Assembly: GCF_949987535.1 (NCBI RefSeq)
Contig: NC_080077.1
Location: 35,863,389-35,927,388 of the forward strand
DNA: 64,000 nt
From: Balaenoptera acutorostrata
Taxonomy: Eukaryota; Chordata; Mammalia; Artiodactyla; Balaenopteridae
Direction: 5' to 3'
The notes beneath the pieces are model-generated. The model did no database searches, had not been told where the DNA came from, and saw only the letters and a list, made by a program, of their open reading frames with translations. Below are positions 1 to 13,600 of the stretch, one piece after another. The position numbers were made by a program, and so were the translations under genes. The stretch's first letter is position 1. Each line of letters opens with the position of its first letter.

Positions 1-3000
1 CAGCTAAATCTAGTGGGAAGATTCGGTGAAAGAAGTAATTACAGGAAAGCGTGAGTGAGGGTTAATAAAGGATATAAATATTGTGAGAACAGATAGTAAA
101 AGTATTTTGTATAGTTTAGAGTATTAAAGGAGATGACTTGGAGTTACTCTGAGGAAGAAAAAGTATAATGGGTGGGGGAAGCACATGTTCAGAGGCTTGG
201 AATGAAGAGAACACCTGAAGGATTCGAAAAACTGAAAGAGGTTCATTTCGGCTGAGAGGAAGAAGGGTATGTGTGGCACGTAATGACACTTGAAAGGTAG
301 GTTAATAAATGACAGCCTAAAACCAAAGTAAAATACGAAAAACAGGTCATATACTGACAGTCTAAAGTAGAATAGTTTTGATTTTTTGTTGTTTACTCCC
401 TGCGTTAAGCTAATTGTTTTTTATTAAGTATGCATTTGTGTTTATTGTCTAGATTTAGCAGTTTCAGCACTTGGTAAAACGGGTTATGACTTCTAAGAGA
501 ACAGCTAGCTTAGATCCTGTGCAGGGAGGGGAGCTATTTGATCACCTTTGAAGAACTTTAAAACAAAAATGGAGAAAGTGAAACCTTTGATCTCAGATGT
601 ACACAGGGCTCTCTTCTCTTTCCCTTTTGCCATGGTATGGTTGTGAGCTTGTTCAGATCGGCTGAATCTGCTTGTGGTAGGACAGCAAAGCATCCTGCAG
701 GATGAGTTTTAAACATACTTTTTGTCCTGAAGAAAATTTATAAAATCAAAAATGCCTCCAAACCTTTTCATTGCCTCTGATCCTGGAACAAATCCAAAAT
801 GCTGATTGCTTAACTACATGCTTACAAAAGACCAGAACCTCAGCCCTTGTTTGTTCACTTATACTTTCAGATAATATGGTAGTTTAATAGTGGTTTACAC
901 CTTGTCATCTTCTAAGTACTGAACTATTGTCTAATTTAATCTCTGAGTTTAGAATTGGGATGAAAGTATCCATAATAGGCTATTTCAAATGTCAAGAATC
1001 GGATCCCTAAACTTGAGGTCAGCAAATCTAATAGGCTTAAGCAGTGCCCTTGAGTTTCTCTGGTACTAGTGTGTGGCACAGACAAGGGGATATGAGGGGA
1101 GGAGAGAAAAGAAGGGAGAGTTAGTGGAAGGGGGACAAGAGTGGGGGGGAAAAGAAAAAAAAAATGGAATCAATAGAGAAAAAGGATAATGAGGTTTTTA
1201 TTATAAGGTTTCCATGGAAAAATCAGCATATCAAAGTTGTCCAGTGAGGCAAAAATATTAGTAACATGAATATTTAAATTTGTAATGATTTAAGTATGAG
1301 ATACAGATCTGATGATGTCTATACTAATTGCCCTTGTTTTGGTTATTGGAGGTGGGGAAGTGTATGAAGACAGAACAGACTCCTTACAATGAGAGAAGAT
1401 AATGTTGTTTATTGATTCTATTATCCCTTCATAATAATTAAAAATGCTAATGATTTTATAAGCCTTACCCCTTCTTATTTTCTAGTTTAACTTCTTATTC
1501 TTTTCCCTAAACAGAATACTATGGAAAACATAGGCAAATTTATTTATTTTTTTAAATAGCCATTTAAGTTCTCATCAAGTTTCTTTGGCACAATTCTTTT
1601 ATACTGAAGTCATGGTCAATGTGGAAAAGACCTCTGCCCCAACTGAATTTTCCATTGAGTGGTCTCTTCTATATATGACTTATCCCCAAGGGCAAAACAT
1701 GCATAGAGCATATTCTAGGCAAAAGCAAGCTTGGTCATATTGTGTTTGGCTCTGACTCTCTATGTAGACCTCTCAGTTTTGTGAACTGATCTGGCAGGTG
1801 ACCTTGAGAGCTTATTTTTCTTAGACTAGAAGCAGGCCTAAGGAACCCTGAGCCCTACTGCCTTTAACCTTCTTCAAATGCCTTCCGAAGATAAAGGCAG
1901 CCCCTGCTTCCATGTACCACACAAGCTGAAAAAGAAAGAGAGGACAGAGAGAGAGAGAACCCAGTAGAGAGGAAAAGGAGGAAAGGAGGGAGATCAGAAC
2001 AAAGAAATCCAAAGTGGCAGCAGTGCCAGTGGAAACAGTTCCACTCTGTTGCCTTCTGCAGAAAGCTATAGTACTTTGAATGTTGTTGGCTCAAAACCGA
2101 TAGTATCTTCCTTTGAAGGAGGAGTGGGGAAAGTAGGGCAAAATAGGTCAAGTCATGGGTTCCCCATTTAAATTTGCCACGAACAGTTACTAGGTCTTTT
2201 TAAAAATTAATTAATTAATTAATTATTATTTATTTTGGTTGCGCCGGGTCTTAGTTGTGGCATGGTCTTAACCTCAGTACTCACTGGGTAAATTGCCTCT
2301 TGTTCCTAGAAAGTTAGAGAATGTAACAGGCTAGTCCTAACCCTTGTGAGGGAAATCTGGTTATATAGTTAAAGTATGAGGAATACTACTAACCAGACCC
2401 TTGTAAAATATGTATTACCAACTACAGACATTATAAATAGGTAGAGAGATGGATGTCTTGTTATCTATTACTTATCATCATTTCTTAAAAAGTGTTAGTA
2501 TTTTCATTAATGATCCAATAGAGATTGTATTGTATGCAAACCCAATTTGTAAACATGAAAAGAAAAAAAAAATCAGACCCAAAGCACTTGTCTTTTTTGT
2601 GAAAAGGAGCAGGGGCTCCTAAGCTAGGACTGACGGCGGAGTGGTGGTCCTGGATCAAACTGACCAGGGGCCGGTGAAAAGGAGATCTCCTCCTCTGGCT
2701 GACTGTAATACCCTTGAGCACTTGGAGCTACATATCCTGGACTTGCATTTCCTAGAATCCCAACGATGAAATAAACTTTTTCTATCTGGCAAATTGAGAT
2801 CTTTTATTTAGTTTGGGAAATGATCGTTAGGTACAGTAATCCCTGTATGGTAATAACCACATTAGGTATCATTTAGTACCGCTAATATTAAATGTAAAGC
2901 TCTGTATGCTAAAGCCATGAATAAGATGTGGTCCCTACCCATAAGAGTTTTTGAATTTACTGGAGGCAGGAGCTTCATCTCTAATTCTTTCTTACCTGGT

Positions 3001-5785
3001 TTCTGGTTGTACATCAATTTTTAAGAAATATCATTACCTTTAATAAGGACACTTGCTTAGTTGTCAGACCTGCCAGAACCTTCAGACACCTATGTGACCA
3101 CCAATGGCAAAATTTGTGTTCTTTATTAAATATCTTCTATGCAAAAAACAGAGTACTTAGAAAACTAGTTTTGAAATTGGCAGTTTAGAAGGTTGGGAGA
3201 GATTACTGACAAATGTAGAGACCATCCCCTCCAAATTTGGAATGATATCCTTCAGTTAAAAAAATGTTTAGTGAGAAATGTAGCATACATGCATATAGTG
3301 AAAAGAGCATAGAAGAGTTTAAAGAACAGCAACAACAAAAATAAATACCTGTGTATCCATTACTTAGGTTAAGAACTACAACACATTCATTCTGAAACCT
3401 AACTTTTTCAAAAGTATGTTAGGTTAGCTTTCTTCATTCCTCATGTCTACATTTATTTTCATTCTGGCTAACTGTAATACAACCTGATTTCAAAGTAAGT
3501 AAATGAAAGCAATCTTTTATAGAAGTAATACATGAATAGTAGTGTCGCACAGTTTCATAACCTCATAAATGTTTTGATTTCATCAGATAGCCTTTATGTA
3601 AAGTATGTTCTTGTCTATTCGAAAGACTTGTGATTCTAGGCAGCTATTTAGTTACCTAAAATAGTGTCTCAAGTTTTAAAGGTTTTTATAAATTAATAAT
3701 TTGTTTTTAAAAATTGCATGTATTTATTTGGAGAAAAAGCAGAGTGAGAACTTCGAGAGCTTTCCTGTTGTTTCGGAATTTGACAGTAAGCAGGTCACTC
3801 TCTAGAGGAAAGCTTCACATAAAGGTAAGCTTTCATTACTTGTAAAATGGAAATGTGGGCCCTATTTTCTGTTTGTTTGTTTTCTAGATTTGTTTTGGGA
3901 GGGTAGTGGGACTATATAATTTTCATTCTAATAGATTAGTGCTAACGTAATCAGGTGACGAACTGATACTCTGGAAATACGTAAGATGAGAGTATTTTGA
4001 AAGTAGTGCCCTCTGCCAATATTTTGGCCACAAGACACTGCAAAAAAAGAGCTGATCTGAGTTTACTTCTTTCTTTGGTTACTCCCCAGCAGAACTAGGA
4101 TGTTGCTTGATTTTTGTTCTACTTCTGCTTAGAATGTTAAAACTTGGAAAGAATGAAGGGAAATAAAGTATAATCCTATGCACTGATTTAATGTCTTTGG
4201 ATCCATTTCTGCCTATAGAAAATTCTTAGACATCATGATAAAAGTTTATTGGTGAAGAGAAAAAAATCCTTTTATGAAGTTAAGGCTATATTTTAAATTT
4301 GATGCAGGTCTCTAATAGAGCTTAATAAAAGGAGGGATTTTGTTCTGTTTTCAACTAGAGAGTTGAATATTATTGCTGAGTGTGTATGTATTTTGTACAT
4401 ACATACAAAAAAAAGTAAAAATACTTTTTTTTTTTCTCTCTGAAATAGCTAGTTAGCAAAGGGGAGATCACTAAATAGGAATTCAATAAATACCAATTGA
4501 ATTGTTACCAATTATATCTTACCAAATGCTCTTATCATATGCATGTATGTTTATATACTGGGATCCCAGTCCTTTGAACTTCTTGGCTATAAAAACCTAT
4601 ATACACATGGTGTAATTTACATAATGGCTTTTATGCAAAGAAACTGTTCAACCATTTTTTATTCTTAGAATGAAGCTATTATCTACTTTAAATAATCCAA
4701 GAAAGAATACTGTCCTGTTTTAAAAGATTTATCTTAATTGCTAATCTAGTTATTATGTATGTTTCTTGCCATTTGTCTTTTAAAAAGCGAGGAAGCCTTC
4801 CAGACTCATTTTGAATGACATATTTTGACGTATTTGCTTATTTTTCCCACAGACTTTGATCACTGAACTTGAATCTAGGGATAATGAAAGGGGAGATGAC
4901 AAAGAAAGAACAGTGGTTGGGGATGAGAGGGCTTTTTTGCACATTGCTGGAGTTGTGAGCATACATATAAATATACATATATATCTTGTCATGAGAATAT
5001 AAGTTTTGCTAATTTAATTTATTTCTAGCCCCATTGCTTGTCATTTCTCAATAACTCCTGAAATTTTTAGTGTAGATTTCCTCTGCTAGCTAAGAGAATC
5101 TTGAGAGAACTTGATACTTACATTTAGTTGATAATTTAGGAAGCCTCCAAAATCCTTGTGTTTTTTCATAACTATTTCATACTTTTTAATTAGTAAAAAC
5201 ATTGTATTTCCCCCCCATCCTTTTCATTTCCCATAGACCTAAATTTTCCCACCTTTATCACTTTATTTCCCCTTCAGGTTCATTTTTTAGGTTCATGCTC
5301 AAGTCCTGAGAAGGACTAATTTTAAACCTTTTCAATTTCTTTGAAAATGTATATGAAGATTTGTACTTCTAGGGGCATACAGTAGAAAGATAGCTCTGAT
5401 TTTAAGGTGTAGTATACAACTAATTGGTGACCACTGTATTCATCCAGGTACATAGGTTTGAACTATGTTAGTCATAGAAGAAGTAAAGGATGGGAAAAAT
5501 AAAAAAGGTTGCATATGAGAAATGAAGGTGGGGAAGGAGATTGGGTTTTTTGCTGTGGCTTTCTGGGTTGAGGATACTATGGATAGTTAAGGGAAGGAAT
5601 AAAGTAGTTACAGGTTTTAAAAGTGTGAGTTCAGGTTTAAACAGTGATTTTGAGAAACCTGTGGTACATCTAGAGGTGAGGAGTAAGGAAGTAGATTTTT
5701 GTTTGATTTAGGAGTACTTGGGCATAAGGTCTCAACTAGAGATGGAAATGTAGAATTGGTTATCTTATGAGTTTTAATAAAAACT
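1..5785. other. Non-coding DNA upstream of the first visible ECHDC1 exon
   Basis: No exon, RNA gene or CpG island could be recognised. The sequence is AT-rich, with a purine-rich patch at about 1,090-1,165 and a short SINE remnant at 2,200-2,266. A weak L1-like stretch may lie at about 3,270-3,540. Short open frames here are no longer than chance and show no family features. The stretch is probably the first intron or 5' flank of ECHDC1, because the exon at 7,410 begins with a splice acceptor and so must have an exon upstream. Confidence 0.55.
2200..2266 (-). repeat. CHR-type SINE fragment
   Basis: A T/A-rich tail (attaattaatt and tattta units) runs into a short segment resembling the 3' part of the CHR SINE in reverse orientation (ggttgcgccgggtctt, then agttgtggcatg). 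Only about 70 bases remain and there is no head. It is older or more truncated than the full copies elsewhere in the window. Confidence 0.5.
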
Positions 5786-5789
5786 GTAG

Positions 5790-6620
5790 GCAAATGAATA
5801 AAAGAATTCCAACAAATTAGTACTAAAAAGGCAAAAAAATGAGCAAGAAAACTTGAAGAGGCACTTTACAAAAGATGATATGCAAATAAGCATATGAAAA
5901 TGGAGCTTGACTTCACTAGACATCATAGAAATGCAAAGTGATACCACAATGATATACCACTCTCTAGAATGCCTAAAATGGAAAGAAAGGGAAAAAAAAG
6001 ACATTGACAAGTGATAACAAGGTTGTGGAACAACTGGAATGTTCACTAGCTGTGGATGTGAAAACTCTTAGGCAGTATCTTTTAAAGTGAAATAAATGAA
6101 CAGATGTGATCATTATGACCAGTGGTGTACCCGGAAAATGGCTGTGTGTGTGGGTGGGGGGAGAGATTGATATGTAGAGTTTGCTAATACTCTCACCATG
6201 GTTAATTTCAAGCTACCCATGGTTTAAAAAGAAACTTGCAAAATTCTTCAGTGTTTAACAAGCAGTTTTAGCCAGCTGCTGCCTGACCCACTAATTCCAT
6301 TTCTAGATATAGCCAGCAGAAATGCATACTTGTTGACCCAAAAGACAGATACTAAAATGTTCACAGCAGCTCTACTTGTAATGCCAAAAACCAGAAACAA
6401 CCCAAATGACTATTTACATTAGAATAGATGAATTGTGGTAGATTCATATAATAAAATACGACAATGAAAAGAATGGACTATTTAGAATCTAATTACACAT
6501 AATAATAGTAATGGGTGTCACAAACGTAGTTGAAACCAGACACAAAAGAATATTTACTATATTTTTCAATTTATATAAAGTTCAGTAGCAGGCAAGCTAA
6601 TCTTGGGTATTAGAAATCAA
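5790..6620 (+). mobile_element. Old L1 LINE fragment (3' part)
   Basis: The stretch reads like the end of L1 ORF2 plus 3' UTR in + orientation. It contains diverged forms of the usual phrases around the accessory-protein end of ORF2, such as the acagcagctctacttgtaat segment at 6,364 and the aaccagaaacaacccaaatg segment at 6,389. No long open frame survives. Divergence looks high, so this is an ancient mammalian L1. Confidence 0.6.
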
Positions 6621-7409
6621 GATAGATGTTATTTTTATTTGGAGTCATGTTCTGTTTCTTGATCTGAGTGCTATTTACTTGAATGTATTTACCTTGTGAA
6701 AATTCATTGAACTGTAACTTATGATTTGTATAATTTTCTGAATGTATTTTTTATGTGAACAAAAGTACTTACATAGGGCAAAAAAGCATTTGGGCAGATA
6801 GGAGATTACCCAGAGATGAGATATATAAAGTGAGAAGAGTGACAGAACTTTAGGGAACACAAAAACCACACACATACATTCCTATTTCTTTGCCCACTTT
6901 CCTCAGGACCCCTTCCAGCTTTTTCTATAAAGCATTACATAAGGTAAGGATAATGCTAAGAATAAATTTTCTGTTAGAGACTGGAACTGCTCTGTAGCAT
7001 TTCTGCATAGAGATTGTTTCCAAGGGGACTTCTGGACTGAATTTATTCTTAGATTTAGAGTTCGAGGAAGAAGAACTGCTGTCATGGGGAAGACTCCCTG
7101 ACGGCAGGAGATGGTGCTAACTACAGAGCAGCAACATTTTTCTAAATCCTCCTAGTGTGTTGGGTCTCAGTAAATGCCCTATAGCTAGTCATCATCTCCT
7201 GATGATATACTGAAATAATGTAACTTGTATCCTTTGGTTTGAGAAGCGGGGTGAAGGGAAGCAATCCTATACACTTCTCAGAGAGTGTTTTGAGAAGTAG
7301 GCAAGTCCTCCCAATAAAGAGAAAGGTCTCTCACTAAAGCCTATTAATGTATGATATTCTAAAAGTGTCTGTTTATCCGGACAACTGCATACTTATCTCT
7401 GTTTTCCAG
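6621..7409. other. Intronic sequence before ECHDC1 coding exon
   Basis: No repeat or exon could be identified. The segment ends in a polypyrimidine tract and acceptor (ctctgttttccag) at 7,397-7,409. Confidence 0.5.
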
Positions 7410-7411
7410 AA

Positions 7412-7631
7412 ATGGCAAGACGTGTTTTGACGACATCACCTATCCCTATGAAGACAAAATTGCTACATCAAATAGGATTGTCACTTTATAATACCTCTCA
7501 TGGCTTCCATGAGGAAGAAGTGAAAAGAAAACTTGAACAGTTTCCCGGTGGATCTGTTGACCTTCAGAAGGAAGACAGTGGCATTGGCATTCTTACTCTG
7601 AACAATCCAAGTAAAATGAATGCCTTCTCAG
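7412..7631 (+). CDS. ECHDC1: ECHDC1 coding exon 1 (residues 1-73 and part of 74)
   Basis: The exon starts at 7,410 after gttttccag. The first in-frame ATG follows two bases later. It ends at 7,631 before gtatag, leaving phase 1 (the g of Gly74). It encodes the N-terminal extension and the first crotonase strand. In human the longer isoform enters this exon within a Glu codon, which fits the two leading A bases. The true start may therefore also lie upstream. Confidence 0.93.
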
Positions 7632-10600
7632 GTATAGAGAGCTTTCTTTTGTTAGTTAAAACATGACACGAAATCTAACCTGCTATCCCATGCTTTTATC
7701 CTTAAATCTGTTGAACTTTCAAGAATTCTTGAAAGTCATGGTACTCTTTGTAGAACATGAGAAAACAAAACTATCACCTGAACCAGGAACATATTTTACT
7801 AACTGTGAATATTTTAATGTTTTTTAAAAATCCGTGAATATGGATGTTGGTAAAAAGGAAACCATCAAATTAATCTTGATTATTTTTTCCATTGAAATTT
7901 TAACTGCTTAATAACTTCATTTGTTTGTGTTCAGCTAATGTCACTGGGAGACAAAGGGAAGGATGTTTCAAAGATTTTAAAACCTAAAGAGAAAAGCCTA
8001 AAATGAAAAAAAAATTATTTAGCTTAAATTTTTTTTTCTATGAACTGAAATAAGACTGTCATTTTAACCATGTAGTTCCAATAATCACTGAAAACACTGC
8101 ACTTGCCTACTTGTTGCCCCTTTTCTAACTCTGAGATACAGGTAAATACCTTCTATTTACTAGGCAGCACTCTTGGCATATAAGAATTTTATATTTAAGA
8201 GACCTCAAGGTCCAGGACCTGTGATAATTTGTAATTTTTTCCCAAGCTCAAATTCGAATTATTCTACCATGATGTTATACAAGAGCTCATGAGTTACCTT
8301 ACTGACTACCCAGCACTCGTGTTTCCAGGTGATTTTGGCAATCTCTATTTGTTAGTTATATACTTCTTTGTAGGGGGAGCGAATTATATTTTATAGTAGC
8401 ATTTGAAATATTGGGTTCAAAACTATCCCAATAAAGTTTCTTTTGTGTATATATAATCATACTTATAGACATAATTCAGTAGTCTGTAAACTTTGTAAAT
8501 TATCAGTGGTGGGTCTTTAAACACAAGATGACTTTTCTTTACATTCAGCAGAATTCAGAGATGTCTCTATTAATGTTAACCAATAGAAGTATAATGCAGG
8601 ACACAAGTGTCAGCTACATATGTAATTTAAAATTTTCTAGTAGCCATATTTTTAAAAAGGAAAAAGAAAGGTAAAATTAATTTCAATAACATTTTATTTA
8701 ACCCAGTGTACTCAAAATATTTCAACAAATGACTGATACAAAAATTATTAATGAGGTATTTTCCTCTTTTTTTTTTTTCATACCAATTCTCTGAAATCTG
8801 GTATGTATTTTACATAACTGTTACCAAATTAGGTCTGGTTGCTTGCCACTCAAAAATCAATACTCAAGAGACAAATGTTGGTAGAAAAAGGAAAGTAGCT
8901 TTTAATCAGAATGCTGGCAATCTGGGGAGATGTTGAACTCAGTGTCCCCCAAAAACCACCTCTGAAGATTCTGCTCAGCCATGAAAGTTTTAAAGGGAAA
9001 AGGGGAAGTAATCTCAGTCGTTGAGATAAGGGGTCAGAATCGTCGCCATCCCCCACTGTGTGCAGGCTTGTTGACTTCTTGTGATTTTTCTTTAGATGCT
9101 ATCTTGTTCACACAGATTTGTTCTCAAGATTTCTGAAGGGGAAGCTAGGGAAGAGATCTGGTCATCTCTTAATTACTTATTCTTCATTTCTGCTTCTTTG
9201 ATCTACGGAAAGAGCCAACAGGTTAGGCAACGTATTGTGTGATCAAAAGATCTGAAAGTTGTGCTAGGGCCAGAGATGAGTAGAGGATGGGGGTGCCTGG
9301 CTTAAGGTTAGTGACAAGACAAAAGGGGCCTCCTGTAGAGAGCTCTTTCCTGCAAAGAGGCCTTTCCCGCCAAAAGCTGTTTACACTACTGCACATCTCA
9401 GTTTAGACTAGCCATGTTTCAAGTGCCCAATGACTACGTGTGGGTGGTGGCTACTTTACTGGACAGTGCAGCTGCATACCTTCAACTGGTTCCGAGAATG
9501 AAAGCCAATTTTTATATTAGCCTAGGAAAAATAAAATTAGAAAGGTAAGGCTGCTCTAGGGATTTAGACTAGATAAATACTTGTTTTAACTTACTACTGA
9601 ATAGCTACAATTTATAATTTATATTAGTCAAATTTTTATTCAAACGGAAACAAATATTAATTTGATGCCTAATATTTAAAACTAATACAAGCAGAACTGC
9701 TTTGATTTGGATGATGGTGGTTGGGTTGGGTTGGGTTGGGTTGGGTTGTGAGATGATGAATGAGCCCAACACCACACAACTCTCAAGGCCCTTGTTTGAA
9801 AATGAGCCAACCAGATACTCTTTAAGGTCTGTTTCAACTCTTATGTTTATTTTACAAAGTCAAAAAGATTATTTTAACTACTGGTACAGATTTCTCATAC
9901 TTAGGGCCAGCATTATTTTTTCTACCTAACCACATATTTATGTGACTTCTTAATTAAGGGAGAGAAAGAGGTCACTATCAAATTGTAAACTTTTAAAGCA
10001 GAGACTGTCATGCTTGCCTCTTTTGTATATACTCCTTAGTACCAACATGATAGGCATTTGATAGACATTCAGTAAATATTTGTAAAATTTGTGACCTAGG
10101 AGTCTTGTTTGACACCTTACAGTTTCTAAATTATTTCTATTTGTCCAATATTTTATGTGTTTTTGATTCCCCCTCCCCTCTGGCAGGTGTTATGATGCTA
10201 CAACTTCTGGAAAAAGTGATTGAGTTGGAAAATTGGACAGAGGGGAAAGGTCTCATTGTCCGCGGAGCAAAAAATACTTTCTCCTCAGGATCTGATCTGA
10301 ATGCTGTGAAAGAACTAGGAACTCCAGAGGCAAGTATTGTATGAATTATGCAATAGGTTCTACATGTTTGTCAGACATCTGGGCTAAGATATTTATATTC
10401 TACTTATATGGTTATTATCATGACAGCTTTTCTTTAATAGCTTTCCAAGGATCAGAGTTTTTGTTTTGCTTCTTAAATTAAAGATTAGCTTGTAATAGTG
10501 TGAAGTAATGGGGAATAAAATGAAGGACAGGAAGACTAGCAATAAAAAGTTCATTATTAAAGCCAGCAAGGATTTTAATTTTTTAAGTGGAAGTCCCTTA

Positions 10601-13600
10601 GCATCTCATGGTAAGGAGTTTTCCATGAGGTACCTAGCATAGCTTTGGCACATGGTAGACTTCAACAAATGCTAACAGTTAAAAAACTTGCTTTTGAATT
10701 ATGATTACAGAAAAGGAATCCGAATCATCTCTCATTATCTGTCCTCCAAGCAACCTGTTTTTCTTGAATTCAGCCGTCCACTAACATCCCCTAGGCAGAA
10801 AAAAAAAAAAAGAGAGTGAGAGAGAGAGAGAGAGGGGAGAGAAAAAAAGGTATCTGTTGCCATTTAATTAAAGATGTGAGCTGTATGTAGGTAATAATGT
10901 TTTAATGTTATTGCACAACTCTCATACCACTCTATGTAGTATAATGATCTCTATTTGCATAATATATGAGGAAGGATCTCTCTTTTGGAAATTTTGATAG
11001 ATTTGTATTTGAATGCTGGTTTTTTCTGGCTAAGTGATTGGGTAAATCACTTATTCTTTCTAAGTCTTATTTTCCTAATCTATAAATAAGAATTGTATAT
11101 TTCACAGAGCTATTGTGAGGATTCAAGATAATATATATAAAGTGCCTACTAGCATGGTGTCTGAAAAAGGTAGCTATTATTTTTATTTCAAAGATCATCA
11201 TCCATGATGATCCATAATTTGTAGCAGCACTAGCCTTAAATCTGTAATGCCTCTGAACGGTTAGAGTGAAACTGCAGAAATGCATCTCGGGGCGGGGGGC
11301 CTCCGAGGAGCTCTGGTTCTTTATGTCTCAGATCAGAAAGAATTCAGCAAGAGGCAAAGTGATAGATAAGAAATGATTTATTAGAATAGGATGCTTATAG
11401 GTTTACAAGCAGGCAGGCAGGAGGGTGCTGCCCTGAGAACTTAGTGGGCTACAGTTTTATAATCAAAGGAAAAGTGGGGAGGGGGAGAAGACCACCTTCT
11501 TCCTCATTCTTGAGTAGACATCACACTTCCAACATTGGTTCCTCCTCCATGTCGGGTGGGGGATTTTTCTTGTCCCTACATGGTCAAACTGGGGCTGTCA
11601 TGGTGTAATGGAAATGAGCAAAAAGGTGGTAACATATACTAAAATATGGTAAATCATCTCAGCTTTCAGTATAATGTCACCTTTTCCTTATATTTTTATT
11701 TTCAGTGTGTGCAGAGAAGCATGTCCTAGAAATCATTAACTTACTGACCTCACTGGGCAGGATGTGGGTCTCATTCCACCATTATTTTATTGTTTTGGGG
11801 CATGTCTCATGCTTCTGTTGCATGATTTTGCTGCTAAGCAAGCCTGCTTGGTTTTGTGGTGAAGCAAACCTGCTTTCTTGAGTGATCATTAACTTACAGA
11901 GTCTCCCATACTTTGTCTTTACTTACAACCCCCTAGTGGGATTAACTATTTAATCACCTACTTTGTCCCTTTAATCTGTCCCTATCAAGAGCACTAAGCT
12001 GGGGATCTGAATATATGGATTCTTGCCCCAGCTTTACTGATAATTAACTATGTGACCTGCAAGTCATTTGATTATAATTTTTCATTTCTAGAATAATTGT
12101 ATTGCTAAGCACTTTACTTTGTTCACAAAAGATACTATAAAGATATTGTAGAATGAGATAATAGATTACTGTGGGTCTGGTGTGTTGTCAGCGTTGGGCT
12201 GCACCCTCCAGGCCTGCAAGGCCTGTATTTGCCCAGCTTCAAGACCTAAGAAAGAGCCCGGAGTCAGTGACAGAGACATCAGTGGTTCAGTGGATAGGGG
12301 GAGCGTCTGAAGCAAGGTCCTGGAGCAACACCCCACCATCTGCAGCAGATGGCGGGTGGGACAGGGCGGACAATCTTCACTCCAAGGGCAAGGGGAGATT
12401 GGAGATTGCCAGTTTCAAGGGGAATTAACCTCAGGTTGGCTCATTGGTTACCAGGGAAACTAGCAGAAGGGCACACCCCTCACCACCCCTGTGTTAAGAA
12501 CAGTCACTAGCTGGGGCCTGGGGCAGGTATGTAGGAAGGTCAGTCATGTGAGTAGGGTGTAGGTAAAAGCAGGCACTGGTGGAGCAGGGAATGTAGAGAG
12601 CCAGAGAACAGCCATCTTGAGTGGCTTGATCTTACCTTCAGATAGGAAAACACTCCTAAAAATGTGAAAGGTTATTTTGCTTTCTTCTAGTTAGAAGGTT
12701 GTTTCTGTCTAACTAGATCATGTGGCCAGGATTTTTTTCCCTATAAATGTAAAAACTAAAAGTGGAGACATGCTAATTGTTTCACATCTATATAGTCAGT
12801 CTGATGTAAATCATGTGGGAAAATATGTATCATTTTTATTCAGACTTCAGGTAAGAGATCACTAAATAAAGTTTATTCTTTCCAGTAAGGACATTCTCCA
12901 AGTAATCTGTCCTGAATGCCTGCAGTAGAGTAAGATTGACTTTTGATCAACAGCTGAGAACTCGGGTGGTGTGACCCCAATGCTTAAATAACACTGCCCG
13001 TGTTCATCCCTTGTAGTTATGCACATCTGCCAGTCTCATTAGAAAAAAAAATCTGGAATTGTGTTTCTGCTTTACAGTGTGTATGCTTCAAGCCCAGATT
13101 GGTATTTAAAATACCTTATTTTATTTAAAGCATTTTTTTGTGTAGATGGATCCTTTATTGTATTTTTATGAAACCTTCTTAGTCATAGTTATAGGAAATA
13201 TATAGCATAGAAATAAACAATTTGAGTAAATTCTCTTTATGGATAATATTAAGAAAGACAGTAATGTTTATAAAGTGTGGTGTATTTGTCACATGATGAT
13301 TTTTAAAATTAATAAGAACTGGAAACAGTTTACATAAAGTTCCTGTTAACTATTTCCATTTCTCATATAGAACATAGTCCTATATGCCTGAGAAGTAACT
13401 ATAAATATGTGTAAAACTGAAATTTTCAATGGCCTTGGGACTTTTGAGGCTCATACATGTTTACAAATTGCAGCTGCACATATAAACGCATCTGTCCCTC
13501 ACAGCTGAGAGATTCTGAGATGCTTAACATGACTTTAAGTATAAACAGCCTTCTCTCAACAAAGCTCTTCTTTATCTAATATACTTACTCTTTGTTGTTG

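Larger units (their letters stand above)
7632..10186 (+). other. ECHDC1: ECHDC1 intron 1
   Basis: The intron has GT (gtatag) and AG (cccctctggcag) ends. It holds a hAT-type element (about 8,579-9,472) split by an LTR-like block, a five-fold GGGTT tract at 9,723-9,745, and a weak L2 3' end at about 9,985-10,080. Confidence 0.85.
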
